64,000 bases of DNA from Pantoea sp. Lij88 (GCF_030062155.1 NZ_CP118269.1:2976001-3040000); one strand, 5' to 3'; shown: positions 28,213 through 38,347, counted from the first letter of the stretch. The notes: generated by a model not told the origin, from the letters alone. Program-made: numbers and translations.

Positions 28213-30297
28213 TCAAACAGGTCGGATACTCTCCTCATCCAGATCGGCATCAAAAAATCGCTGCAGCGTCTGAATGTGGGTATCACAGGTGATCGACTGA
28301 CGCGCCTGCGCCAGTTTCTCTTCGTAAATGGCCTGACGCCACTCCAGTGGCGTCAACACCGATGAATTATCGTCTTCAACGACAGAGAGTTCAACTTTCT
28401 GCCCGGCTCGCTCACTCAGCGCATCGCATAACACCTGCTGCGCCGAGGGGGAATTAAGGTGTCGCTGGCTGCTGCGCAGATGCAGACAGACCCCGTTTTC
28501 GGTGGTCTCTTTCCAGGCATTCAACGCCAGCTGCTGCACCAGCTTCGGCAGCGGCAGCGTCGCAATCTCTGCAGCCCACGCATCGCGCTGCTGCGCTTCT
28601 TCCGCCAGACGTGCCGCCAGTTCAGGGGTTTTCTCATGCTCCAGCGCAGAACGCAAGGCCTTAGGCGTCGCTACCGGCTCCGCCACTTCAACCGGCTGAT
28701 TAACCGCTTTCCAGCGGTACGCTTCCTCTTTTATCGGGGCGGCAGGTTCACGATCGCGGATACGCTGCTGACTGCGCTCGGTGACCGAGGCCAGCCGCTC
28801 CAGCGCGGAGTTGGCCGGCCGCGCACCTGGCGCTGCCGGCTCACTCTTTTTTGGCTTGTTCGCTCCCTGACGCAACAACTGCGTGCGCGCCTGGAGGAGC
28901 TGACTGGTGGAGCTTGAAAGTGGCGCTTCCGGCGCCGCATCCGACGGCGGTGCAGGCAGCAGAGCCGCATCGGGCGCAGCCATCTGCGGCTGAGCGGCAA
29001 CATGCTGTTGCGGCGCAGGCATCGGCTGCTGCGCCACAGGCGACGCTGTCTGAGACGGCATCGCGGCGGCCGGTGACGTCTGCGCTGGCTGAGCTGCCGT
29101 GTGGCGTGCACCCGGCGACGGCGCGGAGGCTGCCGGTGACGTCTGAGCCGGCGCAACAGGGGCCATCTGCTGGGTTAACGTGGGACGGGCAATCGGTTCA
29201 GCTACCGCCGCTTTGGGATGGAATGCCAGTGCGCGCAGCAGCGTCATCTCCACACCCATGCGGCGATCGGGCGCAATCGGCAGATCCTTGCGGCCCATCA
29301 ACAGCGTCTGGTAATAGAGTTGCAGATCGGCGGGCGGCACCACGCGCGCCAGTTCCCGCAGCCGCAGGGCGTTGCTCTCGTCGTCATCGTTAAGCGAAGT
29401 CGGCAGCAGTTGCACCATCGCAATCTGGTGCAGCAGGCGCAGCATCTCAACCAGCAGTGCCTCCCATTCCACACCGCGTGAGGCGGCCTGGCTCAGCAGG
29501 TTCATCACCTGCTGTCCGTCACCGTCCACCAGCGCTTCCAGCAGTCCAAGCGGCTGTTCATCATCCAGCGTGCCGAGCATGACGCTGACCGTACTGCTGG
29601 TCACCGCGCCCTGCCCCATGGCAATCGCCTGATCGGTGAGGCTCAGCGCATCGCGCATACTGCCATCGGCGGCCCGCGCCAGCAGCTGCAGTGCCCGGGT
29701 TTCGCTCTCAATCTGTTCCTGCTTCAGGACATGCTCAAGCTGCTGACGGATTTGATCAACATCCAGCGCTTTGAGATGAAACTGCAGGCAGCGCGAAAGA
29801 ATGGTCACCGGCAGTTTCTGCGGATCGGTGGTCGCCAGCAGGAATTTAACGTGTGAAGGTGGCTCTTCCAGCGTCTTTAACAGCGCATTGAAGCTGTGAC
29901 GCGACAGCATGTGCACTTCATCGATCAGATAGACTTTGAAGCGGCCACGCGCCGGGGCGTACTGCACGTTGTCGAGCAGATCGCGGGTGTCTTCAACTTT
30001 GGTACGCGATGCGGCGTCAATCTCGATCAGATCGACAAAGCGGCCCTGCTCAATTTCACGGCAGTTATCACACTGACCACAGGGCGTGGCGGTGATGCCG
30101 GTTTCGCAGTTAAGGCCTTTGGCCAGCAGACGCGCAATGGTGGTTTTCCCTACGCCGCGGGTGCCGGAGAAGAGATAAGCATGATGGATGCGTCCCAGAG
30201 ACAATCCATTCGCCAGCGCCGTCAGAACATGTTCCTGACCGACAACATCAGCAAAAGCCTGGGGACGCCATTTTCGCGCAAGTACCTGATAGCTCAT
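28213..30297 (-). CDS. dnaX: DNA polymerase III subunits tau and gamma
   Basis: Clamp-loader ATPase (gamma) and replisome organiser (tau). Tau here is 694 residues from the start MSYQVLARKWRP at 30297. Walker A is GTRGVGKTT; the zinc Cys set is in CETGITATPCGQCDNC; sensor and SRC-like motifs follow in LSRCLQFHL. From about residue 375 to 480 lies an Ala/Pro/Gln-rich linker longer than in E. coli (tau 643 residues), which includes two copies of PAQTSPAA encoded by a 14-bp DNA repeat. The tau C-terminal domain that binds DnaB and polymerase follows. A programmed frameshift site gives gamma. Confidence 0.96.
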   Translation of the reverse strand: MSYQVLARKWRPQAFADVVGQEHVLTALANGLSLGRIHHAYLFSGTRGVGKTTIARLLAKGLNCETGITATPCGQCDNCREIEQGRFVDLIEIDAASRTKVEDTRDLLDNVQYAPARGRFKVYLIDEVHMLSRHSFNALLKTLEEPPSHVKFLLATTDPQKLPVTILSRCLQFHLKALDVDQIRQQLEHVLKQEQIESETRALQLLARAADGSMRDALSLTDQAIAMGQGAVTSSTVSVMLGTLDDEQPLGLLEALVDGDGQQVMNLLSQAASRGVEWEALLVEMLRLLHQIAMVQLLPTSLNDDDESNALRLRELARVVPPADLQLYYQTLLMGRKDLPIAPDRRMGVEMTLLRALAFHPKAAVAEPIARPTLTQQMAPVAPAQTSPAASAPSPGARHTAAQPAQTSPAAAMPSQTASPVAQQPMPAPQQHVAAQPQMAAPDAALLPAPPSDAAPEAPLSSSTSQLLQARTQLLRQGANKPKKSEPAAPGARPANSALERLASVTERSQQRIRDREPAAPIKEEAYRWKAVNQPVEVAEPVATPKALRSALEHEKTPELAARLAEEAQQRDAWAAEIATLPLPKLVQQLALNAWKETTENGVCLHLRSSQRHLNSPSAQQVLCDALSERAGQKVELSVVEDDNSSVLTPLEWRQAIYEEKLAQARQSITCDTHIQTLQRFFDADLDEESIRPV
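28814..28852 (-). promoter_or_regulatory. Programmed -1 frameshift signal of dnaX
   Basis: Reading the minus strand, the slippery heptamer A AAA AAG covers 28852-28846. Slipping back one base gives GAG then TGA (28843-28841), so gamma would end one Glu after the slip at about 485 residues. Five bases downstream of the heptamer a stem GCCGGC/GCCGGC (28840-28835 with 28819-28814) encloses a second stem GCGC/GCGC. This is the same design as in E. coli. Confidence 0.92.
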
Positions 30298-30454
30298 GTG
30301 GGTTCGACGAAGTTGGATGGAAAGATGAGCGCAGACGCTCTGCAACCCCTGTATAAGATTGCAGTAGTCTATCAGCTACGCTTTTGGCTGGCACTCGTTA
30401 TCTTGACGCCCGAGGCGTGACGGCCTCGCCGGGTGGCAAGGCCGAAAGAGTGGC

Positions 30455-31006
30455 TTAGTGGCCGGGGAATTTGACCAGGCTGTAGCTCTCAACGCCCAGG
30501 GCAGTGAGACGCGATTCACCGGTCAGATCGAACAGGTTAATAATGAAGGCGGCATCTTTCACTTCACCACCTGCACGGCGAATCAGTTTAACGGTCGCTT
30601 CAATGGTCCCGCCGGTCGCCAGCAGGTCGTCCACCACCAGCACCACATCGCCTGGCTGGATGGCATCTTTGTGCAATTCCAGCTTATCGGTGCCGTATTC
30701 CAGCTCATAAGATTCGCTGTAGACCTCACGCGGCAGTTTGCCGGGCTTACGCACCGGAACAAAACCGACGCCGAGACCTAAGGCCACCGGGGCACCAAAC
30801 AGGAAACCGCGCGCTTCCGTGCCCACCACTTTGGTGATGCCTTTATTACGGTAACGCTCAACCAGCAGCGCAATAGACGCGGCATAGGCTTTAGGGTCTT
30901 CCAGCAGGCTGGTGACATCGCGGAACAGGATGCCTGGCTTAGGATAATCGGGAATACTTTTAATGCTGTTTTTAATGAATTCAAGCTGCTGCGCAGTGTC
31001 GGTCAT
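30455..31006 (-). CDS. apt: Adenine phosphoribosyltransferase
   Basis: Purine-salvage enzyme joining adenine and PRPP to form AMP. It has 183 residues from [15 protein letters not shown] at 31006; in-frame codons upstream are not homologous. The PRPP motif [14 protein letters not shown] near residue 123, the substrate loop FRDVTSLL near 29, and [12 protein letters not shown] near 64 are visible. dnaX follows 157 bases downstream on the same strand, as in E. coli. Confidence 0.97.
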   Translation of the reverse strand: MTDTAQQLEFIKNSIKSIPDYPKPGILFRDVTSLLEDPKAYAASIALLVERYRNKGITKVVGTEARGFLFGAPVALGLGVGFVPVRKPGKLPREVYSESYELEYGTDKLELHKDAIQPGDVVLVVDDLLATGGTIEATVKLIRRAGGEVKDAAFIINLFDLTGESRLTALGVESYSLVKFPGH

Positions 31007-31150
31007 AATGATACGCCTGGTAAAAAATTCTGTTTCGCGCAGCTTCAAAAGCGCTAATACCTGGTAAAAGGCTCAGCGGAAGTCAATTCACAAAGGGAAG
31101 CCACGCACGAAGACGCCCAAATCTAAGCAAATGACCGGCTAAATGCAACT

Positions 31151-31540
31151 TTATCGCGGCGGCTTTGGTGCGTCCGCTGCTTCTGCCACCACCGGAATAC
31201 GCCACATAAACAGCAGCAGCGCCGCCAGCATGATCAGCAGCATGATGCGGACCCAGAGCTGATGCACCAGGAAGAGTGAGAGACTAAATGTAGCGATTAT
31301 CAGGCAGATAGCGCGGACTTTGGCTCCCGGCGGCATCGCGCGATGCTGTTGCCAGTGACGCAGATAGCGGCCAAATGGCGATTTCCACAGCAGCCAGTGA
31401 TGAAACCGCGGCGATGAACGGGCAAAACACCAGGCCGCCAGCAGCATGAATGGCGTGGTGGGTAATAAAGGTAATACAATGCCCAGCGTCCCCAGCACAA
31501 TAGCCAGCCAGCCGAGGGTTAATAACAGAATGCGTTGCAT
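31151..31540 (-). CDS. ybaN: DUF454 inner-membrane protein YbaN
   Basis: Small membrane protein of 129 residues, function unknown. The family signature is LGWLAIVLGTLGIVLPLLPTTPF at the first helix, followed by AAWCFARSSPRFHHWL. Two hydrophobic segments appear in the C-terminal half (ICLIIATFSLSLFL and IMLLIMLAALLLFMWRI). It is divergent from priC, as in E. coli. Confidence 0.93.
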   Translation of the reverse strand: MQRILLLTLGWLAIVLGTLGIVLPLLPTTPFMLLAAWCFARSSPRFHHWLLWKSPFGRYLRHWQQHRAMPPGAKVRAICLIIATFSLSLFLVHQLWVRIMLLIMLAALLLFMWRIPVVAEAADAPKPPR

Positions 31541-31597
31541 GAATCCCGCCCAGCTCTTTCCTCATCCGCGTACGTTAGCACAACTGAGCGTCACGCG

Positions 31598-32128
31598 ATG
31601 AGTGCGATCGCCGTACAACAGCGCCTGCAACAGCTCCTTATCGACCTGCGTCAGGAAATTGCGCGTCATTCTGATGGGGTTTGTCGTCTGCCACGCTTTG
31701 ACACGCAGCTGTTTCGCACCAAAGGCACGCGGCTGGCGGATTACCTGCTGGAAGTGGAACAGAATTTCGCCCGGCTGTGCGACAACAGCGACGATCTGGC
31801 CCGCACGGCCTGGCTGGCTGAACGCCTGGTCGATCAGATTGCCGCCTTACAACGGGAAGCGAGTACTCAACAGCTGCGTACCCGACGCGAACAGCCGGTT
31901 AAGAACCCCCGCGCCTCGAAATATCAGGAGTATCGGGAGTTTGAGCGGCGTTTACTGGCAATGATCGATCAGCGTGAGCAGCGACTGGCGCTGGCCGAGA
32001 CGCTGGCGGTGCAGCATCAGCTGAAGCAGGATCTGGAAACGTTAGAGGGACGGCTGGCGCGCTGTCGGCAGGCGATTCGCTCTGTGGAGTGGGCCTCTTC
32101 GTTGCGCGGCGGCGAGCACAGCGAATAA
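31598..32128 (+). CDS. priC: Primosomal replication protein N'' (PriC)
   Basis: Restart protein that recognises stalled forks with a leading-strand gap and helps load DnaB. It has 176 residues, helical and basic, beginning MSAIAVQQRLQQLL. The conserved RLPRFDTQLF and an Arg/Gln-rich coil (EYREFERRLLAMIDQREQRL) are present. I chose the ATG at 31598 because this N-terminus matches PriC and the longer frame overlaps the ybaN promoter area. Confidence 0.92.
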   Translation: MSAIAVQQRLQQLLIDLRQEIARHSDGVCRLPRFDTQLFRTKGTRLADYLLEVEQNFARLCDNSDDLARTAWLAERLVDQIAALQREASTQQLRTRREQPVKNPRASKYQEYREFERRLLAMIDQREQRLALAETLAVQHQLKQDLETLEGRLARCRQAIRSVEWASSLRGGEHSE

Positions 32129-32185
32129 AGCGCAGCGTGACGAAAGCACTTCTATACTGGGTGTGATTCGGCGCGGAGACGAAAA

Positions 32186-32431
32186 ATGGGCTTACTGAGC
32201 TGGTTGATATGCGGGCTACTGCTGGGGTTGCTGAAGCGTCTGCTGATGCCGGGACGACCTGGCGGCCTGATGGCGACCCTGACGCTGTCGATGATCGGCG
32301 CACTGATTGGCGGTTATATCGCCACCTATTTTGAACTGGGCTCGCTGGCAACATTGCATGCCGGCGCGCTGGGCATCGCGATTCTCGGCGCATTACTGAT
32401 GCTGCTGGTCGCGGCCCGATTACGTATTTAG
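32186..32431 (+). CDS. GlsB/YeaQ/YmgE-family small membrane protein
   Basis: Very hydrophobic protein of 81 residues with three predicted helices and Gly-rich turns ([26 protein letters not shown]...[12 protein letters not shown]). This matches the transglycosylase-associated GlsB/YeaQ family, often linked to envelope stress, though function is unknown. GGAGA precedes the ATG. A CTATACT element at 32152-32158 looks like a sigmaS-type -10. Its stop TAG overlaps the ribosome site of rsmS. E. coli has nothing between priC and rsmS (ybaM), so this is a local insertion. Confidence 0.88.
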   Translation: MGLLSWLICGLLLGLLKRLLMPGRPGGLMATLTLSMIGALIGGYIATYFELGSLATLHAGALGIAILGALLMLLVAARLRI

Positions 32432-32439
32432 GAGAAAAG

Positions 32440-32592
32440 ATGTCACTGGAAAACGCCCCTGACGACGTCAAACTGGCAGTTGATCTGATTCAGCTACTGG
32501 AAGAGCATCACCTGCCGGTGGAAACCGTACTCTCCGCGCTGGCGATGGTGCAGCGCGATTACGAGAATAAGCGCGACTGCCAGCGGGCTTAG
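32440..32592 (+). CDS. rsmS: RsmS (YbaM) small protein
   Basis: Fifty-residue protein starting [20 protein letters not shown], which matches E. coli YbaM (53 residues) closely over its first 20 residues and at QRDYENK. It has been renamed RsmS and reported to be functionally tied to PriC, its near neighbour here. GGAGAAA overlaps the preceding stop codon and suggests coupling to the GlsB-like gene. Its last four bases overlap the end of acrR on the other strand. Confidence 0.93.
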   Translation: MSLENAPDDVKLAVDLIQLLEEHHLPVETVLSALAMVQRDYENKRDCQRA

Positions 32593-33227
32593 CGCGGAGC
32601 CGTCAGCGTCGGGCTGAGTCGCAGCATATCGATAAAGGCATTGGCCAGAACCGGCGCGTCAGCGGCTAAATCAAAACTGTCCGGCGCAAACAGCCAGCTT
32701 TCCATCATACCGTTGACGTATCCACGCATAATGAGAGCGGCCTGACGCGTGCTGAGCGTGCCCGGAAGCTGTCCGGCTTCAATGCACTGTCGCAGCACAT
32801 CTTCAATTTTGTCGTAGCATTCCAGCAGTAAGCTCTGCTGCATATTCTTCAGTGCCGACATTTCGCCCACAAATTCGCATTTATGGAAAATGATCTCCAT
32901 CAAAGCGCGGCGCTGCGGATCCTTTGCTGTCGCATCAAAGATATAGACCAGCATTGCGCGCAACACAGAGAGTGGATCGCCAGGGTATTTTGTCTGATAC
33001 TCAAGTTCCACATCGTCCAGACCAGCATCACAACGAAGCCAGATTTCATGTAATACATCGGCTTTATTTTTGAAGTGCCAGTAGATAGCCCCGCGCGTCA
33101 CGCTGGCTGCGGTTGCAATCTCCGCCAGAGAAGTGGCAGAGACGCCCTGCTGTGAAAACAGAACAATGGCGGCATCAAGAATTTGATGTCGCGTTTCAAG
33201 TGCTTGCGCTTTGGTTTTTCGTGCCAT
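32589..33227 (-). CDS. acrR: TetR-family repressor AcrR
   Basis: Represses acrAB and itself; released by binding diverse drugs. It has 212 residues. The HTH region is [38 protein letters not shown]...[15 protein letters not shown], nearly as in E. coli. The remaining helices form the ligand pocket. It is divergent from acrA, with the operator in the spacer. Confidence 0.96.
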   Translation of the reverse strand: MARKTKAQALETRHQILDAAIVLFSQQGVSATSLAEIATAASVTRGAIYWHFKNKADVLHEIWLRCDAGLDDVELEYQTKYPGDPLSVLRAMLVYIFDATAKDPQRRALMEIIFHKCEFVGEMSALKNMQQSLLLECYDKIEDVLRQCIEAGQLPGTLSTRQAALIMRGYVNGMMESWLFAPDSFDLAADAPVLANAFIDMLRLSPTLTAPR

Positions 33228-33256
33228 AGTGGGCTTTTTTTACAAACAGGTAAGTT

Positions 33257-33280
33257 TACATACATTTGTGAATGTATGTA
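33257..33280. promoter_or_regulatory. AcrR operator
   Basis: A 24-bp element with inverted arms TACATACATT and AATGTATGTA separated by TGTG fits the published E. coli AcrR site, as I recall it. It lies between the divergent acrR and acrA genes and would control both. Confidence 0.92.
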
Positions 33281-33369
33281 CCATAGCATGACCTGCGACT
33301 TGCCACAGCAATGGGTTTTTCAGTTTGTGATCCATTGACCAATTGATATCGGACTCTAGAGGTTTATTT

Positions 33370-34563
33370 ATGAATAAAATCAGAGGATTATCGCCTCTGG
33401 CGGCCGTCCTGATGCTATCAGGCAGCTTTTTGTTAACAGGATGTGACAACAATAAATCCGAACAAGCCGCCCAGCAACCGCCAGCAGTGGGTGTTGTCAC
33501 ACTGAAAACTGAACCCCTGAAAATTTCGACTGAATTACCTGGCCGCACCTCGGCATACCGTGTGGCTGAAGTCCGTCCGCAGGTTTCCGGTATCATTCTG
33601 AAGCGTAATTTCATTGAAGGCAGCGATATCAAAGCAGGCCAGTCTCTTTACCAGATCGATCCGGCGACCTATCAGGCAGCCTACGACAGCGCTAAAGGTG
33701 ACTTAACTCAGGCACAGGCTAATGCCCGCATTGCTGAGCTGACCGTCAAACGTTATAAGCCGCTACTCGGCACCAAATATATCAGTCAGCAGGATTACGA
33801 CACCGCCGTTGCCACTGCCGCGCAAAACGATGCCGCCGTTCAGGTTGCAAAAGCTAACGTGGAAACAGCCCGCATTAACCTGGCTTACACCAAAGTCACC
33901 TCGCCTATCAGTGGCCGCATCGGTAAATCGTCTGTAACGGAAGGTGCGCTGGTACAGAACGCACAGACCACCGCGCTGGCGACCGTACAGCAACTTGATC
34001 CGATGTATGTCGACGTCACCCAGTCGAGCGAAGATTTCATGCGCTTACGTTCAGAACTGGAGTCGGGTCAGTTGAAGCAGAACGATGGCAAAGCCAACGT
34101 AACCCTGCTGATGCAGAATGGCAGCAGCTATCCACAGCCGGGTACGCTGGAGTTCTCAGACGTCACTGTTGATGAGACCACCGGTTCTATCACCCTGCGC
34201 GCCATTGTTCCGAACCCGAACCATGCGCTGTTACCGGGCATGTTTGTTCGCGCACGTCTGGATGAAGGCACCAATCCGAATGCACTGCTGGTTCCGCAGC
34301 AGGCGGTCACCCGTACTCCAACCGGTCAGGCTACGGTCATGGTGGTAGGTGCAGATAACAAAGTGGAAGCGCGTCAGGTCACCACCTCTCAGGCGATTGG
34401 CGATAAGTGGTTAGTCACCGACGGCGTTAAAGCGGGTGAACGTGTGATCAGCACGGGTCTGCAGCGAGCTAAGCCGGGCGCACAGGTTACCCCACAAGAA
34501 GTCTCAGACGATGCGAAAGCGGCACCCGGTTCAAAGCCGCAGTCTGACAAGTCATCGTCATAA
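33370..34563 (+). CDS. acrA: RND efflux periplasmic adaptor AcrA
   Basis: Lipoprotein membrane-fusion protein linking AcrB and TolC. It has 397 residues, as in E. coli. The signal peptide ends in the lipobox LLTGC, followed by DNN. Lipoyl, alpha-hairpin, beta-barrel and membrane-proximal regions follow (GRTSAYRVAEVRPQVSG, AQANARIAELTVKRYKPLL, KVTSPISGRIGKS). The start at 33370 gives the canonical signal peptide. acrB follows 16 bases later. Confidence 0.97.
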   Translation: MNKIRGLSPLAAVLMLSGSFLLTGCDNNKSEQAAQQPPAVGVVTLKTEPLKISTELPGRTSAYRVAEVRPQVSGIILKRNFIEGSDIKAGQSLYQIDPATYQAAYDSAKGDLTQAQANARIAELTVKRYKPLLGTKYISQQDYDTAVATAAQNDAAVQVAKANVETARINLAYTKVTSPISGRIGKSSVTEGALVQNAQTTALATVQQLDPMYVDVTQSSEDFMRLRSELESGQLKQNDGKANVTLLMQNGSSYPQPGTLEFSDVTVDETTGSITLRAIVPNPNHALLPGMFVRARLDEGTNPNALLVPQQAVTRTPTGQATVMVVGADNKVEARQVTTSQAIGDKWLVTDGVKAGERVISTGLQRAKPGAQVTPQEVSDDAKAAPGSKPQSDKSSS

Positions 34564-34579
34564 CAGGAGCCGTTGATTC

Positions 34580-37500
34580 ATGGCTAAGTTCTTTATCGAT
34601 CGCCCCATCTTTGCGTGGGTACTTGCCATCATCATCATGCTGGTCGGTGCGCTGTCGATTCTCAAACTTCCGATCGAGCAATATCCCAATGTTGCGCCGC
34701 CGGCGATTGAGATTCAGGCCTCCTACCCAGGTGCGGATGCCAAAACGCTGCAGGACTCAGTAACCCAGGTTATTGAGCAGAACATGAATGGTATCGATGG
34801 ACTGATGTATATGTCCTCGAGCAGCGACTCCTCCGGTACGCTGACCCTGACCATCTCCTTTGAGTCAGGCACAGATGCGGACATCGCGCAGGTTCAGGTG
34901 CAGAACAAACTGCAGCTGGCAACGCCGCTGCTGCCGCAGGAAGTGCAGCAACAGGGGATTCAGGTTAAGAAATCCTCCAGTAGCTTCCTGATGGTTGCGG
35001 GCTTCATCAGCGATGATGACAATATGACGCAGAATGATATTTCTGATTTCATTTCGTCATCCATCAAGGATCCTATCAGCCGTACCAAAGGCGTGGGTGA
35101 TACCCAGGTATTTGGTGCGCAGTACGCAATGCGTATCTGGATGGATCCGCACAAGCTGAATAACTACAACCTGACGCCGGTTGATGTGATCAGCGCGCTG
35201 AACACCCAGAACACCCAGGTGGCTGCCGGTCAGTTGGGCGGTACGCCTCCGGTGCCGGGACAGCAGCTTAACGCCTCCATCATTGCGCAAACCCGTCTGA
35301 CCTCAACGGATGAGTTCGGCAAAATCCTGCTCAAAGTGAACGCCGATGGTTCTCAGGTTCGTCTGCGTGATGTGGCCAGGATTGAACTCGGTGCTGAAAA
35401 CTACGAGATCATCGCCCGTTATAATGGCAAACCTGCATCCGGTATCGGTATCAAGCTGGCCACCGGTGCGAATGCGCTGGATACCGCCAATGCGGTGAAA
35501 GCAGAACTGGCCAAATTGCAGCCGACGTTCCCTAACGGTCTGAAGGTGGTCTATCCGTATGACACCACGCCGTTCGTTAAGATCTCGATTTTCGAAGTGG
35601 TGAAAACCCTGATCGAAGCGATTGTGCTGGTGTTCCTGGTGATGTATCTGTTCCTGCAGAACTTCCGCGCCACGCTCATCCCTACCATCGCGGTTCCCGT
35701 GGTGTTGCTGGGTACGTTTGCCGTTATCGGTGCGTTTGGTTATTCGATAAACACCCTGACGATGTTCGGGATGGTGCTCGCCATCGGCTTGCTGGTGGAT
35801 GACGCCATCGTCGTGGTTGAGAACGTTGAGCGCGTGATGGCGGAAGAAGGATTACCGCCAAAAGAAGCGACCAAACGTTCCATGGAGCAGATCCAGGGCG
35901 CGCTGGTGGGTATTGCGCTGGTGCTGGCCGCCGTATTTATTCCGATGGCATTCTTTGGCGGATCGACCGGTGTTATCTACCGTCAGTTCTCCATCACCAT
36001 CGTATCAGCGATGGCGCTGTCGGTACTGGTCGCCTTTATCCTGACGCCGGCACTCTGTGCCACCATGCTGAAGCCGATTAAAAAAGGCGAGCACGGTAAA
36101 ACCACCGGTTTCTTCGGCTGGTTCAACCGCATGTTCGACAAAAGCACCAACCACTATGTGGATGGCGTAGGTCACATGGTTCGCAGTACCGGTCGCTATA
36201 TGCTGATCTATCTGGTGATCGTGGCCGGCATGGCATTTCTGTTTATGCGCCTGCCCTCTTCATTCTTACCGGAAGAGGACCAGGGTCTGCTGCTGGCTCA
36301 GGCGCAGTTGCCTGCTGGTGCAACCCAGGAACGTACGCAGAAAGTCCTGGATCAGGTGACGGATTACTTCCTGACGCAGGAGAAAGACACGGTTAAATCG
36401 GTGTTCACCGTTAACGGCTTCGGCTTTGCCGGTCGTGGACAGAACACCGGTATCGCCTTCGTCAGTCTCAAGCCATGGGATGAGCGTACCGGCGCCGACA
36501 TGAAGGTTCCGGCGATTGCTGGCCGTGCCATGCAGGCGCTGGGGGCGATCAAAGATGCGATGGTCATTCCGTTCAACCTGCCAGCCATTATTGAGCTGGG
36601 TAACGCGACCGGCTTCGACTTTGAGCTGATTGACCAGAATAACCTGGGTCACGATAAGCTGACGGAAGCGCGTAATCAGCTGTTCGGCATGATTGCCCAG
36701 CATCCTGATACCCTGGTTGGCGTGCGTCCTAACGGTCTGGAAGATACACCGCAGTACAAGCTGATGATCGATCAGGAAAAAGCACAGGCGCTGGGTGTGT
36801 CACTGAGTGACATCAACACCACGCTGGCCGCTTCCTGGGGTGGCTCCTACGTCAATGACTTCATCGACCGTGGTCGCGTGAAGAAAGTTTACGTCATGGG
36901 TAAAGCGGATTCCCGCATGCTGCCGGACGACATTGGCAAATGGTACGTGCGTAACAGCAGCGGAACCATGGTGCCGTTCTCTGCCTTCTCTACGGCGAAA
37001 TGGCAGTATGGTTCACCGCGTCTTGAGCGTTACAACGGCTTGCCTGCGATGGAAATCCTGGGACAGGCTGCGCCAGGCAAAAGCTCGGGTGCGGCAATGA
37101 ACCTGATGGAAGAGCTGGCGGCGAAACTGCCTGCGGGTATCGGCTATGACTGGACAGGAATGTCCTATCAGGAACGCCTCTCAGGCAACCAGGCCCCTGC
37201 GCTCTATGCCATCTCGCTGATTGTGGTCTTCCTGTGTCTCGCCGCGCTGTATGAGAGCTGGTCTATTCCCTTCTCGGTCATGCTGGTGGTTCCACTCGGG
37301 GTGATTGGTGCGCTGCTCTTCACCACCCTGCGTGGCCTGAGTAACGACGTCTACTTTGTGGTGGGGTTACTGACAACCATCGGCCTCTCAACCAAGAACG
37401 CCATCCTTATCGTCGAATTTGCTAAAGATTTGATGGATAAAGAGGGCAAAGGGCTGATTGAGGCTGCACTGGAAGCGTGCCGTATGCGTCTGCGTCCTAT

Positions 37501-37735
37501 CCTGATGACGTCACTGGCGTTTATCCTCGGGGTACTGCCGCTGGCGATCAGTACCGGTGCCGGTTCCGGTTCGCAGAACGCCGTAGGTACCGGGGTTATC
37601 GGTGGTATGGTCACCGCAACCATCCTGGCGATCTTCTTCGTTCCTGTGTTCTTTGTGGTGGTACGCCGCCGCTTTGGCAAGAAAAAAGAGGAATCAGCGC
37701 ATAGTCATCCGGTTGAATCTGACCAGACTCACTAA
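34580..37735 (+). CDS. acrB: RND multidrug efflux transporter AcrB
   Basis: Trimeric inner-membrane proton-drug antiporter, 1051 residues (E. coli 1049). The proton-relay residues are present: the Asp pair in [17 protein letters not shown] near residue 407 and the Lys in [14 protein letters not shown] near 940. N-terminal [21 protein letters not shown] and the periplasmic porter motifs match AcrB closely. It works with AcrA and with TolC encoded elsewhere. It ends the acrAB operon at a strong terminator. Confidence 0.98.
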   Translation: MAKFFIDRPIFAWVLAIIIMLVGALSILKLPIEQYPNVAPPAIEIQASYPGADAKTLQDSVTQVIEQNMNGIDGLMYMSSSSDSSGTLTLTISFESGTDADIAQVQVQNKLQLATPLLPQEVQQQGIQVKKSSSSFLMVAGFISDDDNMTQNDISDFISSSIKDPISRTKGVGDTQVFGAQYAMRIWMDPHKLNNYNLTPVDVISALNTQNTQVAAGQLGGTPPVPGQQLNASIIAQTRLTSTDEFGKILLKVNADGSQVRLRDVARIELGAENYEIIARYNGKPASGIGIKLATGANALDTANAVKAELAKLQPTFPNGLKVVYPYDTTPFVKISIFEVVKTLIEAIVLVFLVMYLFLQNFRATLIPTIAVPVVLLGTFAVIGAFGYSINTLTMFGMVLAIGLLVDDAIVVVENVERVMAEEGLPPKEATKRSMEQIQGALVGIALVLAAVFIPMAFFGGSTGVIYRQFSITIVSAMALSVLVAFILTPALCATMLKPIKKGEHGKTTGFFGWFNRMFDKSTNHYVDGVGHMVRSTGRYMLIYLVIVAGMAFLFMRLPSSFLPEEDQGLLLAQAQLPAGATQERTQKVLDQVTDYFLTQEKDTVKSVFTVNGFGFAGRGQNTGIAFVSLKPWDERTGADMKVPAIAGRAMQALGAIKDAMVIPFNLPAIIELGNATGFDFELIDQNNLGHDKLTEARNQLFGMIAQHPDTLVGVRPNGLEDTPQYKLMIDQEKAQALGVSLSDINTTLAASWGGSYVNDFIDRGRVKKVYVMGKADSRMLPDDIGKWYVRNSSGTMVPFSAFSTAKWQYGSPRLERYNGLPAMEILGQAAPGKSSGAAMNLMEELAAKLPAGIGYDWTGMSYQERLSGNQAPALYAISLIVVFLCLAALYESWSIPFSVMLVVPLGVIGALLFTTLRGLSNDVYFVVGLLTTIGLSTKNAILIVEFAKDLMDKEGKGLIEAALEACRMRLRPILMTSLAFILGVLPLAISTGAGSGSQNAVGTGVIGGMVTATILAIFFVPVFFVVVRRRFGKKKEESAHSHPVESDQTH

Positions 37736-37748
37736 GCTGTAAATCATC

Positions 37749-37773
37749 AAAGGCCGCGCAAGCGGCCTTTTTT
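37749..37773 (+). terminator. acrAB terminator
   Basis: AAAGGCCGC (37749-37757) pairs GCGGCCTTT (37762-37770) around GCAA and continues into a T run, 13 bases after the acrB stop. Confidence 0.92.
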
Positions 37774-37832
37774 ATGCCTGCTATTCTGCCCTCCCTCCTC
37801 CCGACACTTCACTTTTGCTGGCACTCCGGCAG

Positions 37833-37881
37833 TTGCAATCCCGGACGGTGCGGCGCATAATAATGTTATATTATAACATTA
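37833..37881 (+). promoter_or_regulatory. Zur-controlled promoter of rpmE2-rpmJ2
   Basis: TTGCAA (37833-37838), a 17-bp spacer and CATAAT (37856-37861) form a promoter. Immediately downstream, AATGTTATA and TATAACATT (37862-37870 and 37872-37880) form a perfect dyad around one T, matching the Zur consensus TGTTATA-N-TATAACA. Zur with zinc would block this start site. Confidence 0.92.
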
Positions 37882-37895
37882 CATAGAGGCGCATT

Positions 37896-38150
37896 ATGAA
37901 AGCGAATATCCATCCTCACTATCGTCACGTGGTCTTCCATGACACGTCAGCGGATGTCTGGTTCAAAATCGGATCCACCATCAAAACCGATCGCACCGTG
38001 GAGTTCGAAGGCGAAACGCTGCCCTACGTCACGCTGGATGTGTCGTCGGCTTCACACGTTTTTTATACCGGTAAACAGAAAGACTTCGCCAAAGAGGGCA
38101 GCACCGCGCGCTTTAACCAGCGTTTCGGGCGCTTTCTTGGCCGTAAATAA
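37896..38150 (+). CDS. rpmE2: Zinc-independent ribosomal protein L31 type B
   Basis: Paralogue of L31 made during zinc starvation to release zinc held by normal ribosomes (E. coli YkgM). It has 84 residues: [23 protein letters not shown]...[23 protein letters not shown]. It lacks the CxxC zinc ligands of L31A (no Cys at all), which marks type B. It follows the Zur-box promoter and precedes rpmJ2 by 11 bases. Confidence 0.96.
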   Translation: MKANIHPHYRHVVFHDTSADVWFKIGSTIKTDRTVEFEGETLPYVTLDVSSASHVFYTGKQKDFAKEGSTARFNQRFGRFLGRK

Positions 38151-38161
38151 GGGAAAGCGTC

Positions 38162-38302
38162 ATGCAGGTATTAAGCTCGCTGCGTTCAGCAAAACGTCGT
38201 CATCGGGATTGTAAAGTGGTGCGCCGCAAGGGCCGGATTTACGTCATCTGTAAAACGAATCCCCGCTTTAAAGCCGTACAGGGAAGAAAGAAAAAACGCT
38301 AG
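38162..38302 (+). CDS. rpmJ2: Zinc-independent ribosomal protein L36 type B
   Basis: Forty-six residues starting [20 protein letters not shown] and ending KKKR, matching E. coli YkgO. The zinc-binding Cys/His quartet of L36A is not conserved. It follows rpmE2 closely under the same Zur promoter, and a terminator comes 18 bases later. Confidence 0.95.
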   Translation: MQVLSSLRSAKRRHRDCKVVRRKGRIYVICKTNPRFKAVQGRKKKR

Positions 38303-38319
38303 TTTGTGTCGTGATGACT

Positions 38320-38343
38320 GGCCGGGCTTGCCCGGCCTTTTTT
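38320..38343 (+). terminator. rpmE2-rpmJ2 terminator
   Basis: GGCCGGG (38320-38326) and CCCGGCC (38331-38337) pair around CTTG, then TTTTTT on the plus strand. Confidence 0.9.
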
Positions 38344-38347
38344 ATGC

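Noticed and set aside
30415..30454. GC-rich inverted segment between dnaX and apt as an intrinsic terminator of apt
   Set aside because: Stem GAGGC/GCCTC is plausible but no T run follows on either strand, so termination is not supported.
37896..38302. Calling L31 and L36 here the primary ribosomal proteins
   Set aside because: Zinc ligands are missing and a Zur box precedes them, so they are the zinc-free paralogues.
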